A stretch of DNA of 64,000 nucleotides, taken from positions 1,302,001 through 1,366,000 of the forward strand of contig NZ_AP029018.1 of the NCBI RefSeq assembly GCF_037076525.1, in the 5' to 3' direction. Origin of the DNA: Selenomonas sp. TAMA-11512 (GTDB lineage: Bacteria; Bacillota; Negativicutes; Selenomonadales; Selenomonadaceae). A program made the translations under genes and the position numbers. Of the stretch, positions 41,326 to 48,826 are shown piece after piece. Positions within the stretch are counted from its first letter, which is position 1. Every line of letters begins with the position of its first letter. The notes beneath the pieces were generated by a model. That model ran no database searches and was not told the DNA's origin. It saw nothing but the letters and a program-made list of their open reading frames with translations.

Positions 41326-41328
41326 TGG

Positions 41329-41949
41329 ATGGCCATGTTTAATGAAGATTTACGCGCGCCTCTCGAAGCTCTTTTATTTGCTAACGGCAATCCGATTCCC
41401 GAAGCACGACTCATGGAAATATTATCTGTAGATCAAGAAGGACTATACGAGCTCATCAACTGGTATCACGAAGAATTATCGAAACGAGGCGGAGCACTTT
41501 CTCTTTTACGCGTGGCCGGTGGATATCAGCTGGTAACTTCGCCGAATATGTATCCCTATATTGAAAAGCTGACCTCAATCAAGGAAGAAAAGCTATCTGC
41601 ACCGATGATGGAGACATTGTCAATCATTGCCTTCAAGCAGCCTATTACTAAGCAGGAGGTAGAGCAGATACGCGGCGTTCGGATTGAGCGTGTATTATCC
41701 AGGCTTATGGAATTGGATCTTATTGAAGAGGCCGGCCGCAAGGAGGTCGTCGGCCGACCGATCTTATACAAGACGACGAATCGTTTTTTGCTGAGTTTTG
41801 GGCTGCATGATCTGACGGAGCTTCCTGCCTTGCCCTCAAGAGAGGATGTTGCCGATGCGGAGGAGCTGCAACTGGAGCTTCTGGATCAAGAATTGCTTCA
41901 AGAAAAACTCAGTGGACAGCAGGAAGAAACACGACAAGATGAAATATAA
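41329..41949 (+). CDS. scpB: Segregation and condensation protein B
   Basis: A 206-residue tandem winged-helix protein that dimerises on ScpA. LEALLFANGNPIPEARLMEIL, RVAGGYQLVTSPN, ETLSIIAFKQPITKQEVEQIRGV and GRPILYKTTNRFLLSFGL are family motifs. The tail (about 165-206) is acidic and glutamine-rich. GAGAGGAAG within the end of scpA serves as ribosome site. Confidence 0.95.
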   Translation: MAMFNEDLRAPLEALLFANGNPIPEARLMEILSVDQEGLYELINWYHEELSKRGGALSLLRVAGGYQLVTSPNMYPYIEKLTSIKEEKLSAPMMETLSIIAFKQPITKQEVEQIRGVRIERVLSRLMELDLIEEAGRKEVVGRPILYKTTNRFLLSFGLHDLTELPALPSREDVADAEELQLELLDQELLQEKLSGQQEETRQDEI

Positions 41950-41970
41950 ATTTATCGGAGGCTGAATAAA

Positions 41971-44469
41971 TTGGTAGAACTGTTAGCTCCAGCCGGTAGT
42001 AAAGAGGCTTTGACCGCTGCTGTAGAGAGTGGTGCAAATGCCGTCTATTTAGCTGGAGCTGTTTTTGGTGCAAGAGCGTATGCCAATAACTTTGATGAAG
42101 ACGGATTACGGGAGGCCATTCGCTTTGCGCATCTTCGAGATGTCAAGGTGCATGTTACCGTAAATACACTTGTCAAAGATACGGAATTAAATGATTTGGC
42201 CAAATATCTGAGATTTATCTATGCGGCCGGTGCGGATGCTGCTCTTGTGCAGGACTTGGGCGTGGCTCGTCTAGCCAAGGAAGTTGTGCCACACCTGCCG
42301 TTACACGCAAGTACACAGATGAGTGTACACAGCCTTGAAGGAGTGCTTTTTTTAGCACAGCACGGATTTGAACGAGTTGTTTTGGCTCGAGAGCTCTCTT
42401 TAGATACAATTCGTCATATTGCAAAAGCATCTCCTATTGAAATTGAAACCTTTGTACACGGGGCGATATGTGTCTGTTACTCCGGAGAGTGTTTAATGAG
42501 CAGCATGATTGGCGGACGAAGCGGCAATCGCGGCCGCTGTGCGCAGCCATGTCGTCTGCCATATCAACTGATTGATGGACAGGGAACACATGTAGCTGCC
42601 GGTGATGCAGGGGACTTTTTGCTTTCCCCGAAAGACATGAATACGATGGAGCTCCTCCCTGAACTTATAGATGCCGGGGTTTCCTCATTGAAAATTGAAG
42701 GGCGTATGAAACGGCCGGAATATGTTTCCGTCGTCGTCCATGCTTATCGAAATGCTATTGATGCACACTATGAAAAGCACCCGCACGAGCAGGCAGAGGA
42801 AGATAATCGTGCATTGGCGCAGATATTCAACCGAGATTTTACGACGGCTTACCTAAAGGGAAATCCCGGACGTACAATGATGAGTGATCTTCGTCCCAAT
42901 AATCGCGGTCTTCTCGTTGGACGAGTACAGACGTATATGCCTGAAAAAAACCAAGTAAAAATTAAGCTTTCTGCACCTATAGCCATGGGAGATCAACTTG
43001 ATTTTTGGGTGAAGATCGGTGGACGCGTGACAACCACATTGAATGAAATATCGGATGCGAGAGGGAAACGAATAGATAGGGCAGAAGCAGGCGATGAGGT
43101 CTGTATTTCTTTGCCGCAGCCTGTTCGGACACATGATCGTATCTTTAAGGTCTATGATGCCAAACTCATGGAATGGGCAAAAACATTCTACAAGACTGCT
43201 TCGCCGATTCGTCGTATTCCTGTTCATGCAACTGTTCAAGTGAAGCTTGGAGAGCCTCTTGTTCTTCGGCTCACAGATGAGGAAGGGCATACGGGTGTTG
43301 GGAAAACGAACTTTTTGGCAGAGACGGCTAAAAATCGGCCGTTGACTCAAGAAATACTGGAAAAGCAACTGCAGCGAATGGGAACTACCGTTTACTCGAT
43401 TACAGATTTTACGCTTTCCATGGAAGATGGGTTGATGGTTCCCGTCAGTGAGATTAACGAAGCTCGACGCAGAGCTGTTGAAGCGCTTGACGAGGCCAGA
43501 CTGGGCAATTATGAACGAAGCCCGTTAAGTAAGGCAAAAGTAAGCAGCCGAGAGATTAAACCTCGTAGACGAGAAATGACGATTCCAGCCATCGCTGTCA
43601 ACGTGGCGAATCTTGAACAGCTGGAGGCCGCACTCTCTGGTGGTGCTGATGAAATTGTCTTTGGCGGTGATTCTTATCAGCATCAACCTGTAACAGCGGG
43701 GATGTATAAAAAGGCAGCAGCGCTTATTCACGAGTCAGGGAAAAGCTGTGTATTCAATACACCTCGTATCGTGCGGCAAAGCGAGATAGAAAAGTGGAGA
43801 GGGCTTTTCGCCCAATGGAAATCCGACCAGGTTGCCTGCTGTCGTGTCAATGTACATCATGTCGCTTTGCTTTCTATAGCAAAAGAGTTTGATTTGCCGT
43901 TTCAGACGGATTTTTCACTTCCTGTATGCAACCATCGGACCATTGAGCAGCTTGCTTTGTTTGGGGCAAAGCAGGTTCTCTTATCACCGGAGTTGACCTT
44001 AGATGAAATTCATATGCTTGCCGCTATGACATCATTTCCTCTTGAATGCTATATAGATGGCCGCATGGAACTTATGGTTTCAGAATACTGTGCATTGGGC
44101 AGCTTTTTGGGCGAGATGGATAAGGGAAAATGTTCTATGCCTTGCATTGGAAGAAACAACCCCTTTTATCTAAAGGATCGCAAAGATATTCTGTTTCCTA
44201 TTGTCACGGATGCAGACTGTCATATGCACATACTCAACAGCAAGCGTCTCAGCATGCTTCCATATCTTCGCTGGTTTCGGGAAAAAGGGATTCACAAGTT
44301 ACGTATAGAGGCTCGTTACGAAACAAGAACGGCAATAGAGTCTCGCGTGCGTTTATACAAAGATCATCTGCAGGCAAACTACGCATCAAATACTTACACC
44401 GAAACAGAACTCCGTAAAATAGAAGGAGAGGATATCACGCGGGGACATTATTTTCGTGGTGTGGAATAA
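41971..44469 (+). CDS. Long U32 family protein with DUF3656 (RlhA-like)
   Basis: An 832-residue protein. The N-terminal U32 domain (about 1-330) starts VELLAPAGSKEALTAAVESGANAVYLAG and has FVHGAICVCYSGEC with NRGRCAQPCRLPY, whose cysteines probably hold an iron-sulfur cluster. The DUF3656 part follows (about 370-520). A second, degenerate U32-like barrel (about 545-820) has CYIDGRMELMVSEYC and GKCSMPC. E. coli RlhA, with U32 plus DUF3656, is needed for 5-hydroxycytidine 2501 in 23S rRNA; the same role here is an inference. TTG start with GGAGG nine bases upstream. Last host gene before the prophage, closed by a hairpin terminator. Confidence 0.87.
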   Translation: MVELLAPAGSKEALTAAVESGANAVYLAGAVFGARAYANNFDEDGLREAIRFAHLRDVKVHVTVNTLVKDTELNDLAKYLRFIYAAGADAALVQDLGVARLAKEVVPHLPLHASTQMSVHSLEGVLFLAQHGFERVVLARELSLDTIRHIAKASPIEIETFVHGAICVCYSGECLMSSMIGGRSGNRGRCAQPCRLPYQLIDGQGTHVAAGDAGDFLLSPKDMNTMELLPELIDAGVSSLKIEGRMKRPEYVSVVVHAYRNAIDAHYEKHPHEQAEEDNRALAQIFNRDFTTAYLKGNPGRTMMSDLRPNNRGLLVGRVQTYMPEKNQVKIKLSAPIAMGDQLDFWVKIGGRVTTTLNEISDARGKRIDRAEAGDEVCISLPQPVRTHDRIFKVYDAKLMEWAKTFYKTASPIRRIPVHATVQVKLGEPLVLRLTDEEGHTGVGKTNFLAETAKNRPLTQEILEKQLQRMGTTVYSITDFTLSMEDGLMVPVSEINEARRRAVEALDEARLGNYERSPLSKAKVSSREIKPRRREMTIPAIAVNVANLEQLEAALSGGADEIVFGGDSYQHQPVTAGMYKKAAALIHESGKSCVFNTPRIVRQSEIEKWRGLFAQWKSDQVACCRVNVHHVALLSIAKEFDLPFQTDFSLPVCNHRTIEQLALFGAKQVLLSPELTLDEIHMLAAMTSFPLECYIDGRMELMVSEYCALGSFLGEMDKGKCSMPCIGRNNPFYLKDRKDILFPIVTDADCHMHILNSKRLSMLPYLRWFREKGIHKLRIEARYETRTAIESRVRLYKDHLQANYASNTYTETELRKIEGEDITRGHYFRGVE

Positions 44470-44493
44470 AAGAAGCCCATATTTCTATCTTTT

Positions 44494-44529
44494 ACTTCCG
44501 ATAAGGATAAATTATCGGAAGTTGTTTTT
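44494..44529 (+). terminator. Terminator after the long U32 gene
   Basis: ACTTCCGATAA (44494-44504) pairs perfectly with TTATCGGAAGT (44512-44522), 7-base loop, followed by TGTTTTTA. Confidence 0.9.
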
Positions 44530-44696
44530 ATGTACTTTTATAGATTGCTATGAAATGCTTTCTAACCCTTGATTTTCCTGGACTTAACAAGGAAGGCTCT
44601 CATATTTTGCTTTATGAGTTTTCATGCGTTTTTATACGTTTTTGACTATGTTCGCCGTCAAATCCGCCGTCAAAAATTTTATCATGGACACATGTG
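44530..44696. other. Probable host-prophage junction (attachment region)
   Basis: This AT-rich stretch separates the last host terminator from the terminator of the phage lysis genes, so the junction should fall here or a little to the right. No gene is evident. The 14-base sequence TTCGCCGTCAAATC occurs at 44651-44664 and again at 44754-44767, with a third partial copy (CCGCCGTCAAAA) between. Read on the minus strand the copies encode short FDGE-containing peptides in open frames, which might be relics of a gene end such as an integrase. Without the other prophage end the core cannot be fixed. Confidence 0.4.
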
Positions 44697-44737
44697 AAAA
44701 ACCTCCGACATTGTTGGGCTGTCGAAGGTTTTTCTTT
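44697..44737 (-). terminator. Terminator after the phage lysis genes
   Basis: AAAAACCTCCGACA (44697-44710) pairs with TGTCGAAGGTTTTT (44720-44733) with one mismatch; on the minus strand the T run ends the leftward late transcript. It can also act on the plus strand. Confidence 0.8.
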
Positions 44738-44819
44738 CTATGAAATTTTCTCTTTCGCCGTCAAATCGTCTAATAGATAAAAAGAAAAGATGAACGGTTT
44801 TAAATCATCGTCCTGTTTT

Positions 44820-45113
44820 CTACGCGTATGCCTTGACCGTCGGCGCAAGCGATTTCTCAAGCACCATTTTGATGATCCACACTGCTCCCTGCATCACAGT
44901 CGGCAGTACGATGGCGTCGCGCCAGTAGCACCAGCCACTTTCACTTTTCGATTGCTCTTTGATCTTGTCCACAAACTTATCAACAACTTGTTCGATCATC
45001 GGCAGGCCTTCGTTGAGAATAGCACGCGTGACACGCTGCTTGACTTCTTCTGTCACATTCTCGACATTGAGTTCTTTGACGATTGCGTCCCTGACGTCTG
45101 TCCACTTGCTCAT
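44820..45113 (-). CDS. Phage protein of unknown function, 97 residues
   Basis: A 97-residue acidic-to-basic protein, mostly helical, with one moderately hydrophobic segment near the C-terminus (AIVLPTVMQGAVWIIKMVLEKSLA, about 66-89) that could be an amphipathic or membrane-associated helix. AAAGGAG is well placed before the ATG. It is the last gene of the late transcript, 69 bases after the amidase, followed by a terminator. I recognise no family with confidence; a lysis accessory role is only suggested by position. Confidence 0.75.
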   Translation of the reverse strand: MSKWTDVRDAIVKELNVENVTEEVKQRVTRAILNEGLPMIEQVVDKFVDKIKEQSKSESGWCYWRDAIVLPTVMQGAVWIIKMVLEKSLAPTVKAYA

Positions 45114-45182
45114 TTTATAAAATCTCCTTTCAGAAAGTGAAATGTATTTGAGTTTTCGATTTAATATTTCACTTTTATTTCA

Positions 45183-45710
45183 CTAAATCATCTGCTCATA
45201 ATCCGTTATCCCTCTCGCGACAGCCCTCGCAAATTCATCCTGCCGCTCTCTCAGCAGTGCTGCGTCGCCGGCATTATCAATAAACGCCAGTTCGACAAGC
45301 ACCGCGGGCATATCCGTGCTTTTCAGCACCCAGAGATTTGGACGGTCTTTGAGTCCTCTGTCCGTCGTGCCGAGGCTATCGACGATCTGCCGTTGAATGC
45401 AGTCCCCAAGCTTCCTGCCGGCGTCGCTCCCGGGATACACGAGTACCTCCGTACCCTTTGCATTCCCGTTAAATGCGTTGCAATGGATGCTGACGAAAAT
45501 GTCCGCTCCGCTCGCGTTGGCCACACTCGTGATTGTATAGAGGTCGTCATCCTGCATGTTGCCAACGACTTCCACGCCCGCCGCTGTGAGATAGTGCTCT
45601 ACGAGGTCAGCGACACTCTTTGCTACGTCGCACTCTCGGAGTCCGCGGCCGCATGCTCCGGGATCCGGAATCCCGTTCGGCGCATGGCCGGGATTTAAAA
45701 ACACTTTCAT
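45183..45710 (-). CDS. Phage N-acetylmuramoyl-L-alanine amidase (Amidase_3 endolysin)
   Basis: A 175-residue single-domain zinc amidase that cuts the bond between muramic acid and the stem peptide at lysis. Zinc ligands are His in FLNPGHAPNG, Glu in GLRECDVAKSVA and His in VSIHCNAFNG; the catalytic Glu is in AVLVELAFIDN. No cell-wall-binding domain and no signal peptide are present, so it should need the holin for release. The start is the second Met, at 45710, preceded by a strong AAAGGAGGTGA site; the longer frame start at 45737 overlaps that site. It follows the tiny gene 45716-45853. Confidence 0.93.
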   Translation of the reverse strand: MKVFLNPGHAPNGIPDPGACGRGLRECDVAKSVADLVEHYLTAAGVEVVGNMQDDDLYTITSVANASGADIFVSIHCNAFNGNAKGTEVLVYPGSDAGRKLGDCIQRQIVDSLGTTDRGLKDRPNLWVLKSTDMPAVLVELAFIDNAGDAALLRERQDEFARAVARGITDYEQMI

Positions 45711-45715
45711 TCTCT

Positions 45716-45853
45716 TCACCTCCTTTCCGGTCTGCACTTTTTCAAGTGCTCTTCCATTGCTTTAAGCTCCGGCACGAAGAATCCCGTTCTCGTTGCAATT
45801 GCCAAAAATGCGTAATACTTCGACCAGAGCTCGCACCACTCAAGATTTGTCAT
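45716..45853 (-). CDS. Tiny phage gene overlapping the holin gene, 45 residues
   Basis: A 45-residue product starting MTNLEWCELWSKYYAFLAIATRTG and ending KCRPERR. The ATG at 45853 overlaps the holin TGA (ATGA) and has AAAGGAGAG upstream, strong signs of real, coupled translation. The protein has an aromatic first half and a basic end, and no clear membrane helix. No family recognised. Its location between holin and amidase suggests a lysis-timing or accessory role, which is unproven. Confidence 0.7.
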   Translation of the reverse strand: MTNLEWCELWSKYYAFLAIATRTGFFVPELKAMEEHLKKCRPERR

Positions 45854-46314
45854 TTCCCCCGCTCTCCTTTTTCGTTCTTGAGCTGTTCTAATGTATCGCA
45901 TAGCTTCTGCGGCACCGGAACGCCGGAGTTTGCCGCGTTCTCGATAATTGATAGTCCTTCATTCCCGATGTAGAACCAGACGATCATCGTATGTACTGCC
46001 GATGTTCCCATTGCCGTGTCGATATAGTGCGCCAGTGCCACAATGCACAGAATAGACACCTTGCGTACAATGCCCAGTGCCCCCACACGGCTGCTGGGCC
46101 CCCTTTTGCTGCTAGGGTGTTTCCTCTTGTAGCGGTATGCTGCGAGGACGCCCGTCACATAGTCGATCGCCATCGCGACAAGCAGAGTCTCTACAAGATT
46201 ATTCCACCCGAGCAAATGCCCTGCGATTCCGCCTGCAACGGAACACCCCGCCCCCCATACCATCTGCATTTCCGTCGGGATCATCCCTTTCAAAAAAATC
46301 AATACATCCTGCAT
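45850..46314 (-). CDS. Phage holin (Bacteriophage_holin_4/phi29-Cp1 type)
   Basis: A 154-residue membrane protein. Helices are seen near 15-32 (MQMVWGAGCSVAGGIAGHLLG), 38-60 (LVETLLVAMAIDYVTGVLAAYRYKRK), 80-98 and 103-125. The pattern AIDYVTGVLAAY followed by a basic SSKRG loop and FYIGNEGLSIIENAANSGVPVP is the signature of the toxin-secretion/phage lysis holin family. It permeabilises the inner membrane at lysis, freeing the amidase. The ATG at 46314 has AAAGGAGAT upstream; the frame extends further but overlaps the small gene before it. Confidence 0.93.
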   Translation of the reverse strand: MQDVLIFLKGMIPTEMQMVWGAGCSVAGGIAGHLLGWNNLVETLLVAMAIDYVTGVLAAYRYKRKHPSSKRGPSSRVGALGIVRKVSILCIVALAHYIDTAMGTSAVHTMIVWFYIGNEGLSIIENAANSGVPVPQKLCDTLEQLKNEKGERGK

Positions 46315-46339
46315 ATGATCTCCTTTCCTTCGCCTTTCA

Positions 46340-46498
46340 TTATCCTTCGGCACGCTCCGCGAGATGCATCGCAACATCTTCTCGATAGACCGCCGGGACA
46401 ATCTTTTGCCCATCTTTCTGTTCTGCCTCATTGATCGCGTATCTCCCCAGCCGAATGAGCTCTGCGTAGATCGGAATCATAAACGATTGTTTCTTCAT
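46340..46498 (-). CDS. Small phage protein, 52 residues
   Basis: A 52-residue gene found by eye: it begins MKKQSFMIPIYAELIRLGRY, continues AINEAEQKDGQKIVPAVYRE and ends DVAMHLAERAEG. The ATG at 46498 overlaps the stop of the upstream 106-residue gene (ATGA), with AAAGGAGGTGA placed eight bases upstream, so translation is very likely. The YAELIRLG and VYREDVAMHL parts recall XkdX/CD1375-like short phage proteins found after tail fibre genes, but the match is weak. Function unknown. Confidence 0.7.
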   Translation of the reverse strand: MKKQSFMIPIYAELIRLGRYAINEAEQKDGQKIVPAVYREDVAMHLAERAEG

Positions 46499-46815
46499 TG
46501 CGATTCACCTCCTTTCAGGGACTCTTCCATCCTTACAACGGCTTCGTATATCCCGGCAACCGCCTCCAACACTGTTGCGCTCACATCCTCTGCCGCGGCA
46601 TTGAGCACGTTGTCCGGCGGTGCGGAGACCGGCTTCCCAGACTCGCCGTCTCGAACGTAGCCGGTGCCATTTTCGCCCATGCCGTGCATTCCTACATAAT
46701 GCTCCCAGTCATCCGCTGAAATCTGAATATACCCTTCCTTTTTCGCACTGCCTTGGTATGAATCCAGCAGATGTCCTTCGTTGTCAAACAATGCTTTGTA
46801 TCCTGCCTTTGCCAT
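46495..46815 (-). CDS. Phage tail-fibre-associated protein, 106 residues
   Basis: A 106-residue protein. The first half (AGYKALFDNEGHLLDSYQ, then EGYIQISADDWEHYVGMHG) resembles the short beta-rich proteins often encoded after tail fibre genes, some of which are fibre assembly chaperones. The second half (about 65-104) is a helix rich in Ala, Glu and Val. AAAAGGAG precedes the ATG. It follows the fibre tip gene by 12 bases and overlaps the next small gene. Role assigned by position only. Confidence 0.7.
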   Translation of the reverse strand: MAKAGYKALFDNEGHLLDSYQGSAKKEGYIQISADDWEHYVGMHGMGENGTGYVRDGESGKPVSAPPDNVLNAAAEDVSATVLEAVAGIYEAVVRMEESLKGGESQ

Positions 46816-46827
46816 ATTTTTCTCCTT

Positions 46828-47985
46828 TTAATTATCCGCGTACTTTGCGAGGCGCAGCCCGAGGTACGTAAGTGAGACCGTCGCGGCATAGTTCACAGCG
46901 AACGAGAACGGACCGCTGTACGTACCGTGTCCAAAACAGTCACTTTGATGCAACACGCTATTTGCCGCCGCCCACGCGTAATCCGCATATGTCGCGTTAG
47001 CTTCCACAGCATCGGCAGTTACGGGAATAAAGACGTCTGCAAGGTCGTACGCTTCGCCTTTCGCTACGGATACGTCCTTTATCCATCCGGCAGCTACAGT
47101 TACGTCTGTTTGTACGTATGTGCCGTCGCATGCGTTTGAGAATATCTGTGCTTTCCCCTCCGCGTCTGTTTTGAAACCGTCTGTGTGTTCAAATATATTG
47201 CCCCACCACTCGGATAGACCGCGCCACTTCGCGTTGGATGTACCCGTTGCAACTATCGTGTGCTGTGAACCGTTTCCGATCACTTCTTGCATGTCTGTCG
47301 TCGCATATTCTATGAGCATGAGAAGCGAGATTGCCGCTCTCTCGTAGATCGTCTGCAAGTGCCAGCCGCGCTTGTTCGGATCACTGGCATTTGTATTGCG
47401 CGCTGTGCAGCTGTTGATTGCACTTGCCATCCCGCCGACGCTCACCCACGGCGTTTTCCCTGCCGCGCTTCCTGCGACGCCATTATCGTTGTATGCTTCG
47501 TACGCGCCAATATAAAAGCAGCTCTTCTCTTCGCCGTTGCGTATAAACGCCGGATGCACGTGATATCCTTCCCGCGGTTCTTTGCTGATCCAGCGGCACT
47601 TGTTATCATATCTATGGTAAAACTTCGGAATTTTCACCATGGTCTGTCCGTCAAACGTGACTGTCTCTATCGCGTTCCATGGATAGAGGTCGTCGAAATT
47701 CGGGCGCGGAATCATTCTGCCGGCTTTGTTGATGTGCAGCCATATGCCTGACTTCAAGCCCTCTTTCGCGAGCATGACGCCGACGACACCTTCCGCGTCC
47801 TCTTTGAGCTTATTGATGCTCTCATTGAGTGCATTTGTCTGTGCTGTGTTGAGTTCGTCGACTTCAGCCTTCGTGTACGTGTTTTCTGCGTGTACTTCTC
47901 CGAAGTATCCGGCCTTCCATTTCTTTTTCTTTGTTCCGATTGTTCCTTCACCCGTCGCACGCGGCACATAGTTTCTCGTTGCCAT
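46828..47985 (-). CDS. Phage tail fibre tip/receptor-binding protein with lectin-like C-terminus
   Basis: A 385-residue protein. The N-terminus (GEGTIGTKKKKWKAGYFGEVHAENTYTKAEVDELN) is a tail-fibre style repeat followed by a short coiled coil. From about residue 75 the protein has features of a C-type-lectin/formylglycine-enzyme-like fold: KIPKFYHRY, FYIGAYEAYNDNGVAGS, then GRGWHLQTIYERAAISLLMLIEY-like helix and a Trp-rich WRGLSEWWGNIFEHTDGF. It ends LTYLGLRLAKYADN, reminiscent of target proteins of diversity-generating retroelements. No reverse transcriptase gene is in view. It lies between the T7-like fibre base and the lysis genes, so host binding is the likely role. Confidence 0.78.
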   Translation of the reverse strand: MATRNYVPRATGEGTIGTKKKKWKAGYFGEVHAENTYTKAEVDELNTAQTNALNESINKLKEDAEGVVGVMLAKEGLKSGIWLHINKAGRMIPRPNFDDLYPWNAIETVTFDGQTMVKIPKFYHRYDNKCRWISKEPREGYHVHPAFIRNGEEKSCFYIGAYEAYNDNGVAGSAAGKTPWVSVGGMASAINSCTARNTNASDPNKRGWHLQTIYERAAISLLMLIEYATTDMQEVIGNGSQHTIVATGTSNAKWRGLSEWWGNIFEHTDGFKTDAEGKAQIFSNACDGTYVQTDVTVAAGWIKDVSVAKGEAYDLADVFIPVTADAVEANATYADYAWAAANSVLHQSDCFGHGTYSGPFSFAVNYAATVSLTYLGLRLAKYADN

Positions 47986-47996
47986 CGTCTTCCTCC

Positions 47997-48761
47997 TTAT
48001 TCCTTCGGCATGATATCGCCGTTCTCGTCGAGCTCGTAGTTGACATCATAGATCGGCTCTTCAATCGGCATGATGTCGCCGTTTATGTCTACTTCGAAGA
48101 AGTCGATTTTAGCGACGTTAAGCGCATCAGTCACCTTCTTCACGTACTCGATCAGCTTTGTCTCCCCTTCTACCGCATCTCTGAGTGCCTGTGCTGTCGC
48201 AAGAGCTTCCGCCGCTGTATTTGCGGCGCCCTCCACTTTTTCCGACGCGTTCTCCGCTTTCTCTGCTGCGACCATCGCTTTCCCGACTGCCTGCGCTGCA
48301 TCTTCTCGGCTTTCTCTGATGAGGCGTATCATTGTTTCGGGTGATTCGGTGCCGGACTGTATGATCTTTACACATCGAGAGAGCTCCTCTGCATGCTCTT
48401 GCAGTATGAGCATCGATTTGTCTATCATCTGCTCGGCGATTGTTAGCGGATACATCGTCCCTAAATCGTCGTCTTGTGTGAGCGCTGTTCTCCGTACGAG
48501 TGTGATAATCTTTCCTTTCTTTAGTGGCGGAGGTCTGTTTGCGTCTTCTACTTCTTCTCCCGGCGGGTACCATGGATAGAGTACCGCTTTTTGCACATCA
48601 TCGATAAATACATGTGCATCTAACTTTTCTTCTGTCTCCGCCGCTTCGTCGTAGACGAGGCACACAATGTCCTCTTTCTTGATGTACGGAAATGGAATCG
48701 GGAAAACGGTCGTGCTCCCGTCACCATGATATGAGATATGTGGTTTCTGATCTTCTACCAT
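47997..48761 (-). CDS. T7-type tail fibre N-terminal (attachment) protein
   Basis: A 254-residue protein starting MVEDQKPHISYHGDGSTTVFPIPFPYIKKEDIVCLVYD, the pattern of the T7 gp17 N-terminal domain that fixes fibres to the tail. KGKIITLVRRTALTQD and a MYPLTIAEQMIDKSMLILQE segment continue the domain to about residue 130. A long heptad-like coiled coil rich in Ala and Glu (about 140-215) follows. The end contains two NGDIMP repeats. The ATG at 48761 has GAGGAGG upstream. It has no receptor domain, which the next gene supplies. Confidence 0.88.
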   Translation of the reverse strand: MVEDQKPHISYHGDGSTTVFPIPFPYIKKEDIVCLVYDEAAETEEKLDAHVFIDDVQKAVLYPWYPPGEEVEDANRPPPLKKGKIITLVRRTALTQDDDLGTMYPLTIAEQMIDKSMLILQEHAEELSRCVKIIQSGTESPETMIRLIRESREDAAQAVGKAMVAAEKAENASEKVEGAANTAAEALATAQALRDAVEGETKLIEYVKKVTDALNVAKIDFFEVDINGDIMPIEEPIYDVNYELDENGDIMPKE

Positions 48762-48777
48762 GCGTAGCCTCCTCTCT

Positions 48778-48815
48778 ATTAAAGAAAGCCCCGCAGGCAT
48801 TTGCCCGCAGGGCTT
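48778..48815 (-). terminator. Terminator between the giant core gene and the fibre gene
   Basis: On the minus strand AAGCCCTGCGGGCA and TGCCTGCGGGGCTT form a 14-pair stem (two G-T pairs) with a tiny loop, followed by CTTTCTTT. It lies 12 bases past the stop of the giant gene and just upstream of the fibre ribosome site, so fibre and lysis genes must depend on read-through or an unseen promoter. Confidence 0.8.
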
Positions 48816-48826
48816 CTCCTATATAT

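Noticed and set aside
44530-44690. Short minus-strand frames as real phage genes
   Set aside because: They have no ribosome site or family match and lie past the terminator of the late transcript; treated only as possible relics.
45114-48000. Reverse transcriptase of a diversity-generating retroelement near the fibre tip
   Set aside because: Every frame downstream of the tip gene is accounted for by small structural and lysis genes; none has reverse transcriptase motifs.
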